DNA of 64,000 nucleotides from RGIG8775 sp045537235. Lineage in GTDB: Bacteria; Bacillota; Clostridia; Oscillospirales; CAG-272. The notes below the pieces were generated by a model that did not search any database, was not told where the DNA came from, and saw nothing but the letters and a program-made list of their open reading frames with translations. The position numbers and the translations under genes were made by a program. The stretch lies in assembly GCA_045537235.1 (NCBI GenBank), contig JAZSPB010000033.1, positions 41,338 through 105,337 on the forward strand, given 5' to 3'. Below, piece after piece: positions 44,236 to 52,454 of this stretch (positions are counted from its first letter, which is position 1; the number at the start of each line of letters is the position of its first letter).

Positions 44236-45576
44236 ATGGATAACAAAAAGATAAAAAACACAAAAAAATCCGCCTATCTTTCGGGCAAGGAAGTCCGCGC
44301 CATTGCCAAGGAAAACGCCAAGGTGATGCGAGAGCTTGAAAAGTACAAGCACCGTAAGGCAGCGGAGTCCGAGTTTATTACCGAACTCAAGGATTCAGTC
44401 AACATCCTTGAGATTGACGATCTTCACACCTATTTCTTCACCGAACAGGGTGTGGTCAAGGCGGTCAACGGCGTTTCCTTTGATGTGCCGAAGAATGCTA
44501 CGGTCGGTGTGGTAGGTGAGTCGGGTTGCGGCAAATCGGTTACCAGTATGTCTGTTATGCGTCTGCTTCAAGGGCCACAGGGACAGATCTATTCGGGAGA
44601 CATCCGATTCCGCTCATTGGACTACAAAAAGGATGAGCACGGCAAGCCGATTCCTCTGTACCTCAAGGATGAACAGGGAAATATTGTGTATGAGCAGAAG
44701 CGGGATAAAAAGGGTAATGTCTGCACCGATAAGTCAGGCAAGCCCGTTATGGTTCCCAAGCAGGCGACCGACGAGCAGGGCGTCGTGCTTTATGAGACCG
44801 AGGAGAAGATCTACGACATCGCCAAGATGCCGATCGACGAGATGCACCGCCTGCGCGGTAAGCAGATCGCCATGATCTTCCAAGAGCCTATGACTTCTCT
44901 TAATCCCGTGTTTACCATTGGTGAGCAGTTGGATGAGGTGACCTTTATCCATGTTCCCGGCGCAACCAAGGAGATGGCAAAGGCGAAGTCCCTTGAGATG
45001 CTCAATTTGGTAGGCATCGCCATGCCGGAGCGCGTTTACAAATCCTTCCCCCACGAATTGTCGGGCGGTATGCGTCAGCGCGTAATGATCTCGATGGCAT
45101 TGGCTTGTAACCCCAGACTGATCATCGCTGACGAGCCGACTACGGCACTTGACGTTACCATTCAGGCTCAGATTTTGGATCTGCTCCGAGATATCAAGAC
45201 CAAGATCGATGGCTCGGTGCTTTTGATTACGCATGACCTCGGCATTATTGCCGAAATGGCGGACTACGTTGTGGTTATGTACGCGGGTCGTGTGATTGAA
45301 AAGGGAACTGTGCGTGAGATCTTCCATGAGCCCATGCATCCTTATACCATCGGCTTGCAGAAATCCAAGCCTACACTGGATTCTTCCGACGATGAGCTGT
45401 TCAGCATTCCCGGTAATGTGCCCAATCCCATCAATATGCCCAACTATTGCTATTTCAAGGAGCGCTGCTCAAAGTGTATCGGAAAATGCTCGGGTGAGTA
45501 TCCCGGCATGATACAAGTAAGCCCCACGCACTTTGTGGCGTGCCATCTGTACGATAAGGAGAACGAAAATGGCTGA
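44236..45576 (+). CDS. oppD: Oligopeptide ABC transporter ATPase OppD, with insertion before the Q-loop
   Basis: 446 residues against about 340 usual. An extra basic N-terminus of about 50 residues precedes the nucleotide-binding domain. Walker A GESGCGKS is at ~93-100. An insertion of about 60 charged residues (~130-195; KKDEHGKPIPLYLKDEQGN...) lies between the first beta-sheet and the Q-loop FQEPMTSLNP. The rest is normal: signature LSGGMRQR, Walker B LIIADEPTTALD, switch His in LITHDLG, and the oligopeptide C-terminal domain with a Cys motif (CYFKERCSKC..KC) that in relatives can hold a [4Fe-4S] cluster. Overlaps oppF by 8 bases. Confidence 0.95.
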   Translation: MDNKKIKNTKKSAYLSGKEVRAIAKENAKVMRELEKYKHRKAAESEFITELKDSVNILEIDDLHTYFFTEQGVVKAVNGVSFDVPKNATVGVVGESGCGKSVTSMSVMRLLQGPQGQIYSGDIRFRSLDYKKDEHGKPIPLYLKDEQGNIVYEQKRDKKGNVCTDKSGKPVMVPKQATDEQGVVLYETEEKIYDIAKMPIDEMHRLRGKQIAMIFQEPMTSLNPVFTIGEQLDEVTFIHVPGATKEMAKAKSLEMLNLVGIAMPERVYKSFPHELSGGMRQRVMISMALACNPRLIIADEPTTALDVTIQAQILDLLRDIKTKIDGSVLLITHDLGIIAEMADYVVVMYAGRVIEKGTVREIFHEPMHPYTIGLQKSKPTLDSSDDELFSIPGNVPNPINMPNYCYFKERCSKCIGKCSGEYPGMIQVSPTHFVACHLYDKENENG

Positions 45577-46687
45577 CGAGAAAAAATTGAATACCGAAGC
45601 TGTGTCGGACGCTCCCGCAAGTACCTATGATGATGCCGCCGAACAAGCCAAGTTCTTGGAAGCGCGTAAGGCACAGATCGAATTGGACTGTAAGCAACCC
45701 ATCGATCCCAATGCTCTTTTGGAGGTGCGCCATCTTCGCAAATGCTTCCCCATTAAGAAGTCTTTGACGGGTAAGGTGTTGCAGGAGCTGATCGCTGTCG
45801 ATGACGTGTCCTTTAAGCTTGCCCCGGGAGAGACCTTGGGTATCGTGGGTGAGTCGGGTTGCGGTAAAACGACCATGGGACGAACCATTCTCAAACTGTA
45901 TCCCTCCAACGGCGGTCAAATTATCTTTGACGGACAAGATATCACCAATTATAAGTCGTCACAAATGCGCGAAATTCGCAAAAAGATGCAGATCATTTTC
46001 CAAGACCCCTATTCCTCGTTGCCTCCCAGAAGCACAGTTGGCGGGATCCTTTCCGAGCCTGTTCTGGTGCACGGCATCGTTCCCAAGAGTGAGGTCAAGG
46101 ACTATATTATCGACTTGATGGAAAAGTGCGGATTGCGGGATTATTATTACGAAAGATATCCCCACGAGTTTTCCGGTGGTCAGAGACAGAGAATCTGTAT
46201 CGCCCGTGCACTGACGGTCAATCCGCGATTGGTCGTTTGTGACGAGCCCGTTTCTGCACTGGACGTTTCGATCCAAGCGCAGATCATTAACCTGCTCAAA
46301 AATTTGCAGCAGTCTATGGGCTTGACCTATCTGTTTATTTCCCACGATCTGTCGGTGGTCAAATTCATTTCGGATAAGATCGGCGTCATGTACTTGGGTG
46401 CAATGGTCGAGTTTGGTGATAAGAAGGACATTTTCTCTCACCCTCTGCACCCCTATACACAGGCTCTTTTCTCGGCAATTCCTCATCCGAATCCCGATGT
46501 CAAAATGAACCGTATCGTGCTTAAGGGAGATATTCCTTCACCCGCCAATCCTCCCAAGGGGTGCCGTTTCCATACGCGCTGTCCCTATGCCAAGGAAGTG
46601 TGCAAGCACGTTCCGCCCACCTACCGTGAGTACGAAAAAGGTCATTTTGCCGCTTGCCATATTCTGGAGGAGCAGGGAACAGTTTAA
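45569..46687 (+). CDS. oppF: Oligopeptide ABC transporter ATPase OppF
   Basis: 372 residues from the ATG at 45569 (aaggag 6 bases upstream); the longer frame from 45533 lies inside oppD. A 50-residue N-terminal extension precedes the ATPase domain: Walker A GESGCGKTTMG, Q-loop FQDPYSSLPPRS, signature FSGGQRQR, Walker B LVVCDEPVSALD and FISHDLSVV. The oligopeptide C-terminal domain has PANPPKGCRFHTRCPYAKEVC. It pairs with OppD to power peptide import. It ends the ATPase pair; a small membrane protein gene follows after 30 bases. Confidence 0.96.
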   Translation: MADEKKLNTEAVSDAPASTYDDAAEQAKFLEARKAQIELDCKQPIDPNALLEVRHLRKCFPIKKSLTGKVLQELIAVDDVSFKLAPGETLGIVGESGCGKTTMGRTILKLYPSNGGQIIFDGQDITNYKSSQMREIRKKMQIIFQDPYSSLPPRSTVGGILSEPVLVHGIVPKSEVKDYIIDLMEKCGLRDYYYERYPHEFSGGQRQRICIARALTVNPRLVVCDEPVSALDVSIQAQIINLLKNLQQSMGLTYLFISHDLSVVKFISDKIGVMYLGAMVEFGDKKDIFSHPLHPYTQALFSAIPHPNPDVKMNRIVLKGDIPSPANPPKGCRFHTRCPYAKEVCKHVPPTYREYEKGHFAACHILEEQGTV

Positions 46688-46717
46688 CCCCAAAGATCAG
46701 AATGTGAGGTTGTTTTC

Positions 46718-46975
46718 ATGAGTGAAAAAAACAAGAAAAAGAAGAAGGAAAAGATCGTCTATATTGATGACGGACGCACCATTTCCGATATGTCGGGAAC
46801 GAGCAAGGGAATGTTCATCCCGTCACGCAAGAAAAAGGAGCCGAAGGCTACATCTCTCGGTCAAACACCGTTGCAGACCTACTGGGGAGCGGTTAAAATG
46901 ATGTTTGTTCCTATGTTGGTCGTCATTGGCTTGATCTCCTTGGTGTTTCTTTTGATGTATTTTTCAATGAAATAA
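46718..46975 (+). CDS. Small basic single-pass membrane protein of unknown function
   Basis: 85 residues. The N-terminus is very lysine-rich (KNKKKKKEK), a short central part reads VYIDDGRTISDMSGTSKG, and the last 25 residues form one membrane segment (MMFVPMLVVIGLISLVFLLMYF). I do not recognise a family. By position, 30 bases after oppF and just before a terminator, it is the last gene of the transporter operon. It could be an accessory subunit of the peptide importer or an unrelated conserved membrane protein. Ribosome site GAGG 11 bases before the ATG. Confidence 0.7.
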   Translation: MSEKNKKKKKEKIVYIDDGRTISDMSGTSKGMFIPSRKKKEPKATSLGQTPLQTYWGAVKMMFVPMLVVIGLISLVFLLMYFSMK

Positions 46976-46997
46976 CTTTTGTAGAACCGTAAAAGCG

Positions 46998-47049
46998 AAA
47001 AAGGCTGCTTTTGATGCGTTGTTTGATGCGTATCATGAGCAGCTTTTTC
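46998..47049 (+). terminator. Terminator of the opp operon
   Basis: Stem AAAGGCTGCT/AGCAGCTTTT (46999-47009, 47038-47047, with a G-U pair) around a 28-base loop, followed by a T-run ending at 47049. Confidence 0.65.
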
Positions 47050-47050
47050 T

Positions 47051-47086
47051 GCGAATAATGCCAAAAATGCGAATAATGCCAAAAAA
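47051..47086. repeat. Two tandem copies of an 18-base sequence
   Basis: GCGAATAATGCCAAAAA(T/A) occurs at 47051-47068 and again at 47069-47086, directly after the opp terminator. Probably replication slippage. Confidence 0.8.
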
Positions 47087-47151
47087 GAGAGGAAATTTTG
47101 ATGATTCCAAGCCTCTGTCTGCCTCCCTTGTGAAAAAATAATCGATAGCTC

Positions 47152-47180
47152 TTGACAAGGGTTGTCGAATGTAGTATACT
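47152..47180 (+). promoter_or_regulatory. Sigma-A promoter of the MoxR-vWA operon
   Basis: TTGACA (47152-47157), 17-base spacer, TATACT (47175-47180), 84 bases before the first ATG. Confidence 0.82.
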
Positions 47181-47263
47181 ATTATTAAGTATTGTTATAA
47201 TTGGGTTCATATGTTTTTTTGCTGTTGAACCATATGTCAGATATCTTTTGAAAGGACTTTTCC

Positions 47264-48715
47264 ATGGGTCAAAGATTTAAAAAATTGGAGAAGAAAATCC
47301 GCCGCGCAACGATTATAAAATTCTCCGCGCTGGGACTTTCTTTGGGCGTGTTGGTAGCCGCCGTGCTCGCAATTGCGCAAAAACTTATGATGAATGCGCC
47401 CAATCTTATTCTTTGTATTGGCTTGGGTGCTTGTGTGGCAATCGTTTCTGCTTTCATTGCCTTGCTTTTGGCGTTCCCTACGCAGAAGCGCATTGCAAAG
47501 CAATTGGATGACCATTTGGCGCTGAACGAGAAGGTTCAAACCATGGTGGCATTCCAAGAGGAACAAGGGGCTATTCTTGAAATTCAACGTCAGGACACGG
47601 AACGCATCCTCAGTGAGACTTCTATGAAACGTCTGCGCCGAAAGAGAGCACTTTTGAATTTGGTGCTTCCTCTTCTTGCGTGTGCTGTTTTGGCTACTTC
47701 TGTTTTGATGCCCGTACGCGCGGAACCCTCGAATCCCGCAGACGGTGAAAATGAGCAAAATGATGTTTGGGAGTTGACTGAGTGGCACATTACCGCCGTT
47801 CGTGCGTTGATCGAGGAGGTTAAGTCTTCCGAAACAGTAGAGGAAGGGAAGACGGGTGTTGTCGAAACACTGGAGAGATTGCTTGTCGAACTGGAGCCTG
47901 TCAAAACAAAAACTCAGATGAAGCAGACGGTTATTGCCTCTATGGTGAAGATCGACGGGGTGATCGATAATATCAACACCTACACAGCGCTGATCCGATC
48001 GATGCGAAATTCTTCAAGCACCAAGATCAAGGAGTTAGCGGATGCGATAGGCTCTCCTGCCGATCCGATCGTTGAAAGTAAATATCAGGCGCTTAAAGCC
48101 GACCTTGCCAAAGAAGATCTCGCAGAGGTGGCGGGAAATCTTGCCAACGCATTGACGGTCGCGGTCGATGCGGCGAAAGTCCCTGCGACCGATGCGCTTT
48201 ACCTTGCACTGAAAGAATTCTCGGGATCGCTTATTGCGTTTGCCGAGGCCACCTCTACATTGAGCGCCGACGAAGCAACCGAGGGCTTGACCCGTGTGTT
48301 TGAGACGGCGGCCGAGAGTATAAGTCTTGCGCTGAACCAACAGCATATCAACCGTACTACGGGTGATAGTACCAACAATGAGTTGATGAGCATTTTCGGA
48401 ATTCTGTGGAGCGAGTTGCCCGATGAGCTGAAATATCCCGATGATGAAGAGGCGGGAACCACCGACGATGAGTATAAGGAACAGGAAGACGAGATCATCA
48501 ATGCCGGCGGAAAAGGTGACGGTGAGGTCATCTACGGAAGCAACGATGCTATTTATTATCCTGCGGATGAAACACACGTCAGATACGGTGATGTGATCGA
48601 CGAATACAACAGCCAAAAGGCAGCGGCGCTTGAAGGTCGCCCCTTGTCGGATGAGCTCAAGGAATTTATCGACGAATATTTTGCCGATCTGTATTACAAT
48701 GACAAAAACAAATAA
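47264..48715 (+). CDS. Helical membrane protein heading the MoxR operon
   Basis: 483 residues. The N-terminal third has three hydrophobic segments (ALGLSLGVLVAAVLAIAQ, LILCIGLGACVAIVSAFIALLLA, LLNLVLPLLACAVLATSVLM). The segment between the second and third reads RIAKQLDDHLALNEKVQTMVAFQE. The rest is long helices outside the membrane (about 165-400) and an acidic Tyr-rich tail. The pair 'two membrane segments, then R..KQLD..L.LNEKVQT' recalls DUF4175-like proteins found with MoxR/vWA genes, but I am not certain of the family. It is first in an operon with moxR 24 bases downstream. Probably an assembly or scaffold subunit of a membrane complex. Ribosome site AAAGGA. Confidence 0.72.
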   Translation: MGQRFKKLEKKIRRATIIKFSALGLSLGVLVAAVLAIAQKLMMNAPNLILCIGLGACVAIVSAFIALLLAFPTQKRIAKQLDDHLALNEKVQTMVAFQEEQGAILEIQRQDTERILSETSMKRLRRKRALLNLVLPLLACAVLATSVLMPVRAEPSNPADGENEQNDVWELTEWHITAVRALIEEVKSSETVEEGKTGVVETLERLLVELEPVKTKTQMKQTVIASMVKIDGVIDNINTYTALIRSMRNSSSTKIKELADAIGSPADPIVESKYQALKADLAKEDLAEVAGNLANALTVAVDAAKVPATDALYLALKEFSGSLIAFAEATSTLSADEATEGLTRVFETAAESISLALNQQHINRTTGDSTNNELMSIFGILWSELPDELKYPDDEEAGTTDDEYKEQEDEIINAGGKGDGEVIYGSNDAIYYPADETHVRYGDVIDEYNSQKAAALEGRPLSDELKEFIDEYFADLYYNDKNK

Positions 48716-48739
48716 TCGGGAGAAAGGGAATACATAGAA

Positions 48740-49720
48740 ATGGAAAACAAGGAAAGAGTGCCGGCCTTCAGCGAGAAGGTCGCAAGCATTAAAAACGAGC
48801 TGCGTAAAGATGTTGTAGGACAGACCGACATCCTCGACAATGTGATCATTGCGATTATTGCGGGAGGAAATGTGCTCTTGGAAGGCGTTCCCGGTGTCGG
48901 AAAGACGCGTCTGGTGCGTTCGCTTGGAAAGGTTCTCAATCTTCCTTTCTCGCGAATCCAGTTTACCCCTGATTTGATGCCTTCGGACGTTACCGGTACC
49001 AACATCATTGAAAAGGATGCGAACGGCAAGCTGAATACCGTATTCCGCAAGGGTCCCATCTTTGCCAATTTGGTTCTCGCGGACGAGATCAACCGTGCTA
49101 CACCCAAGACCCAGTCGGCTATGCTGGAGGTCATGCAGGAGCACAAGGTGACAATCGGTAATGACACCTATAAATTGGAGGAGCCTTTCTTTGTATTGGC
49201 TACCGAAAACCCCATTGAGCAAGACGGTACCTATCCGTTGCCCGAAGCGCAGATGGACCGATTTGTGTTCAAACTGATCATGAAATTTCCCAGCAATGAC
49301 GAGTTGATCGACATTGTTAAGATGACGCAGATCACTATGGACGAGACCGCAGAAGCAGTCGTCGGCGGTGAGGACATTCTGGAGATGAGAGCCTTGGCAT
49401 CCACCGTTCCCGTTATTGACGAGGTCTTGGATTATGCCATTCGTTTGGTTTCGGGGACCCATCCCGAGATTGAGGGCGCCGGTGAGGTGGCAAAGAAATA
49501 TATCAAGTACGGTGCATCGCCCCGTGCCGCACAGGCGCTGATCACCTGTGCAAAGGTGCGTGCGCTGATCCATGGCAATTATAATGTTTCCTTTGAGGAT
49601 ATCGACGCGTTGGCTACTCCCGTTTTGAGACATAGAATCAAGATCAACTATGCCGCCGTTAACGATAAACTGACAGTGGATGATGTGGTAGCGATGTTGA
49701 TCAAAGCAACCAAAAAATAA
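48740..49720 (+). CDS. MoxR-family AAA+ ATPase
   Basis: 326 residues. N-terminal VVGQTDILDNVIIAIIAGGNVLLEG, Walker A GVPGVGKT, Walker B VLADEINRATPKTQSAMLE, sensor 1 FVLATENPIEQDGTYPLPEAQMDRF, and a C-terminal lid domain (GASPRAAQALI). MoxR ATPases act as chaperones that activate partner proteins or load metals, together with vWA-domain proteins. Here the partners are the next three genes. Gap to the DUF58 gene is 5 bases. Confidence 0.96.
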   Translation: MENKERVPAFSEKVASIKNELRKDVVGQTDILDNVIIAIIAGGNVLLEGVPGVGKTRLVRSLGKVLNLPFSRIQFTPDLMPSDVTGTNIIEKDANGKLNTVFRKGPIFANLVLADEINRATPKTQSAMLEVMQEHKVTIGNDTYKLEEPFFVLATENPIEQDGTYPLPEAQMDRFVFKLIMKFPSNDELIDIVKMTQITMDETAEAVVGGEDILEMRALASTVPVIDEVLDYAIRLVSGTHPEIEGAGEVAKKYIKYGASPRAAQALITCAKVRALIHGNYNVSFEDIDALATPVLRHRIKINYAAVNDKLTVDDVVAMLIKATKK

Positions 49721-49725
49721 TTGAT

Positions 49726-50610
49726 ATGAACCGTTTCGTTATCAACGAGGAGCTTCTGCAACAGATCGAGACCTTGCAGTCGCTTTTGAAGAACAATCTT
49801 GCCGGTATGTTTGGCGGCTTACGGCAGAGTAAGAATTTCGGTTCTTCCTGCGAGTTTGCCGATTACCGCGACTATATGCCGGGCGATGACATCACCAAGA
49901 TCGATTGGAATGCCTATGCACGGTTTGACAAACTGTACGAAAAACTGTATTTCGATGAGCGGCAGATGCACACAAGGATATACATCGATGCCAGCCGCTC
50001 CATGGAGTATGGGGACAGTAAAAAAGCAGAGCAGGCCGTTCGCCTTGCCGCAACCGTTGCCTATCTTTCGGTTTGCGAGATGGATAGGGTTTCTGTTTCC
50101 ATCATTCGCGAAGGGGAAGTACAGGATATTATTTCGGGTATGGTTGGCAAGGAGGCATATCTTTCCGAGATCAGCAAGCTCAACGATATTACATTCGAGG
50201 GTGACAGCTACATCAGCCAAGCCATTCTGCCTTCTCGCGTGGGGCGCGGCGATGGACTTTCCGTCATCATTTCCGATTTTTTGACAGACAACAATTATGA
50301 GGATGCTATCGATTTTTTGGCAGACCATCGACGCGATATTCTCTGTATGCAGATCTTGACCCGAGAGGAATTTAATCCTCAGATCCGAGGAAAAATGCAT
50401 CTGTTCGATTCGGAGAATCCTTCTCGTTTCTATCGAAAAAAGATCGACAGAGAGATCATCAAGGCTTACAAAGAAGCCTTGCGGTATGCCACTGATCGTA
50501 TTAAGGATTACTGTATGGCTCGCGGCGCCGACTATATGCTGGTGTCAGCCGAGGACTCTGTGAGTGAGATCTTTTTCGGCAAATTGGTTAATATTGGAGT
50601 ATTGAAGTGA
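49726..50610 (+). CDS. DUF58 protein
   Basis: 294 residues. The diagnostic DUF58 segment is present: EFADYRDYMPGDDITKIDWNAYAR, followed by a vWA-like fold with the degenerate metal site YIDASRSMEYG and DGLSVIISDFLTD. No membrane segment. DUF58 proteins nearly always follow moxR and are thought to be its substrate or adaptor. The start lies 5 bases after moxR and the stop overlaps the GTG start of the next gene. Confidence 0.94.
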   Translation: MNRFVINEELLQQIETLQSLLKNNLAGMFGGLRQSKNFGSSCEFADYRDYMPGDDITKIDWNAYARFDKLYEKLYFDERQMHTRIYIDASRSMEYGDSKKAEQAVRLAATVAYLSVCEMDRVSVSIIREGEVQDIISGMVGKEAYLSEISKLNDITFEGDSYISQAILPSRVGRGDGLSVIISDFLTDNNYEDAIDFLADHRRDILCMQILTREEFNPQIRGKMHLFDSENPSRFYRKKIDREIIKAYKEALRYATDRIKDYCMARGADYMLVSAEDSVSEIFFGKLVNIGVLK

Positions 50611-52454
50611 ATTTTCTTTTTCCGTTGGGTCTGTGGGGGTTAGTTGGTATCCCCGTTCTGATCCTGATCTACATTATCAAAAGTAAATATGCGGAACAGA
50701 CGGTTGCCTCCACCTATTTGTGGACTTTGAGCGAGAAATTCCTCAAGAGAAAAAAGCCGATGAGTCCCATTACGGGTATCATCAGTCTGATCCTGCAAAT
50801 ATTGGCGGTTGCCGCGATCTCTTTGATCATCGCTCACCCCATCATTACGGTTCCCAATGCAGCCAACGAATATTGTTTCGTTTTGGATGCGTCGGGAAGC
50901 ATGAATATGGAGAAGGACGGTGTCACGCGCTTTGAGCGAGGCAAGGACGAGATTGCCGATATCATCAGAACCTCTACCGACGGTAGCCGCTATTCGCTGA
51001 TCACGGTGAGCGATACGACAACGACGGTGTATGAAAAAACGACCGACAAGAAGCAGGCGTTGGAATTGCTCGAAGAGTTGGACGGCGGTTATGTTGTTGC
51101 CGATTACAACGATGCTCTCGGCACGGCGCAGGCCTATTTTGATGAGAACAACTCGGTAATCACCTATCTTGTGACCGACACGAGTTATGAAGATGTCAGC
51201 AACATTGAGATCATCAATGTCATTTCCGATGAGAAAAACGTGGCGATCACCGATGTGCTTTGGAATCTTGCAAGCGGACGTTTGACAGTAAGTGGTAGGA
51301 TCCATGCTTACAGCGAGAATCAAACCGTTACCGTTTCAGCTTATGCGGATGACGGAGAGACACCCATTGCTTCTGCTAAAGTGGATGTCGAGGTGGGGAC
51401 CCCTACTTCCTTTGAACTGACAGCAATGCTGAAGTCTTTTTCCTCACTTCGTTTGACGGCGGATACAGCAGATGACCTTCTTTGTGATAATGAATATATC
51501 GTTTACAACGTCAAAAGCGAGGATACTTATAATATTCTTCTTGTTTCGGATACGCCCTTCTTCTTGGAGACCGCACTCGGTGCGATCGGACATAACAAAG
51601 TGACGGTGTTGGCTCCGGATAATTATAATTCTACCGTCAAGGGCTACGGGCTTTACATTTTTGATTGTTGCACTCCCGCCCAACTGCCCGATGACGGCGC
51701 GGTTTGGTTTTTCGACCCGCAGGGAAGTGTTCCCGAATCGGGTTTCAGTGTGCAAGGAGAGGTTGCTCTTTCTCGCGGTGAGCTTTTGGAGTTGACCACA
51801 TCTTCTTCCACCGCTGCCAAGACGATGATTCAAAATATCAAGGGCGATGAAATCTATGTTTCCGAGTATGTCAAGTGTAGCTTGTACCGCAATTTTACCA
51901 CATTGTTTTCCTACAAGGGAAATCCCATAGTGTTTGCGGGAACCAACACCAAGGGACACCGCCAAGTGGTATTTGCCTTTGACCTGCATAATTCCAATCT
52001 TCCGATGCTGGTGGATTATATCGTTATGACCGAAAATCTCATGACCTTTTCATTCCCCGATGTGCTGGAGAAGGTCAATTACTATGCGGGTGAGACAGCG
52101 GCAGTCAATGTGATTGCCAACTGCAACAGTATTCGTGTGGAGAGTCCCTCGGGGAAGGTAACCTATTTGAGTACGGATGTCGCAACCTCCGAGTTCCTTC
52201 TGTCCGAGGTCGGAACCTATACCGTTACCGTAACGGTTTCCAACATCCCCGGTGAATATTATATCTATTCCTCTCTTCCGGAGGCAGAGCGTTATCCTGC
52301 CCCCGCGGCAGAGAGCATCGGTCTGCAAGGCGAAGCAGGAACCGATGGGTTTGACGGAACCTACGATCCCTTGATGATTCTGTTTATTTGCTTGGCGTTT
52401 TTGTTCCTTGCGGATTGGATGGTGTATTGCTATGAAAAATATCAGCTTCGATAA
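50607..52454 (+). CDS. BatA-like membrane protein with vWA domain
   Basis: 615 residues from a GTG start overlapping the DUF58 stop by 4 bases. The N-terminal BatA unit has two membrane segments (FPLGLWGLVGIPVLILIYII; GIISLILQILAVAAISLIIAHP) joined by a basic loop. A vWA domain has the metal site D94-A-S-G-S, with VTDTSYEDV as the later part. Beta-rich domains follow (~200-580), including a GATase-like region (YNILLVSDTPFFLETALG). A last membrane segment (LFICLAFLFLADWMVY) ends the protein. Most of the protein faces outside. It probably forms a membrane complex with the next protein that the MoxR ATPase remodels. The substrate is unknown. Confidence 0.9.
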   Translation: MNFLFPLGLWGLVGIPVLILIYIIKSKYAEQTVASTYLWTLSEKFLKRKKPMSPITGIISLILQILAVAAISLIIAHPIITVPNAANEYCFVLDASGSMNMEKDGVTRFERGKDEIADIIRTSTDGSRYSLITVSDTTTTVYEKTTDKKQALELLEELDGGYVVADYNDALGTAQAYFDENNSVITYLVTDTSYEDVSNIEIINVISDEKNVAITDVLWNLASGRLTVSGRIHAYSENQTVTVSAYADDGETPIASAKVDVEVGTPTSFELTAMLKSFSSLRLTADTADDLLCDNEYIVYNVKSEDTYNILLVSDTPFFLETALGAIGHNKVTVLAPDNYNSTVKGYGLYIFDCCTPAQLPDDGAVWFFDPQGSVPESGFSVQGEVALSRGELLELTTSSSTAAKTMIQNIKGDEIYVSEYVKCSLYRNFTTLFSYKGNPIVFAGTNTKGHRQVVFAFDLHNSNLPMLVDYIVMTENLMTFSFPDVLEKVNYYAGETAAVNVIANCNSIRVESPSGKVTYLSTDVATSEFLLSEVGTYTVTVTVSNIPGEYYIYSSLPEAERYPAPAAESIGLQGEAGTDGFDGTYDPLMILFICLAFLFLADWMVYCYEKYQLR

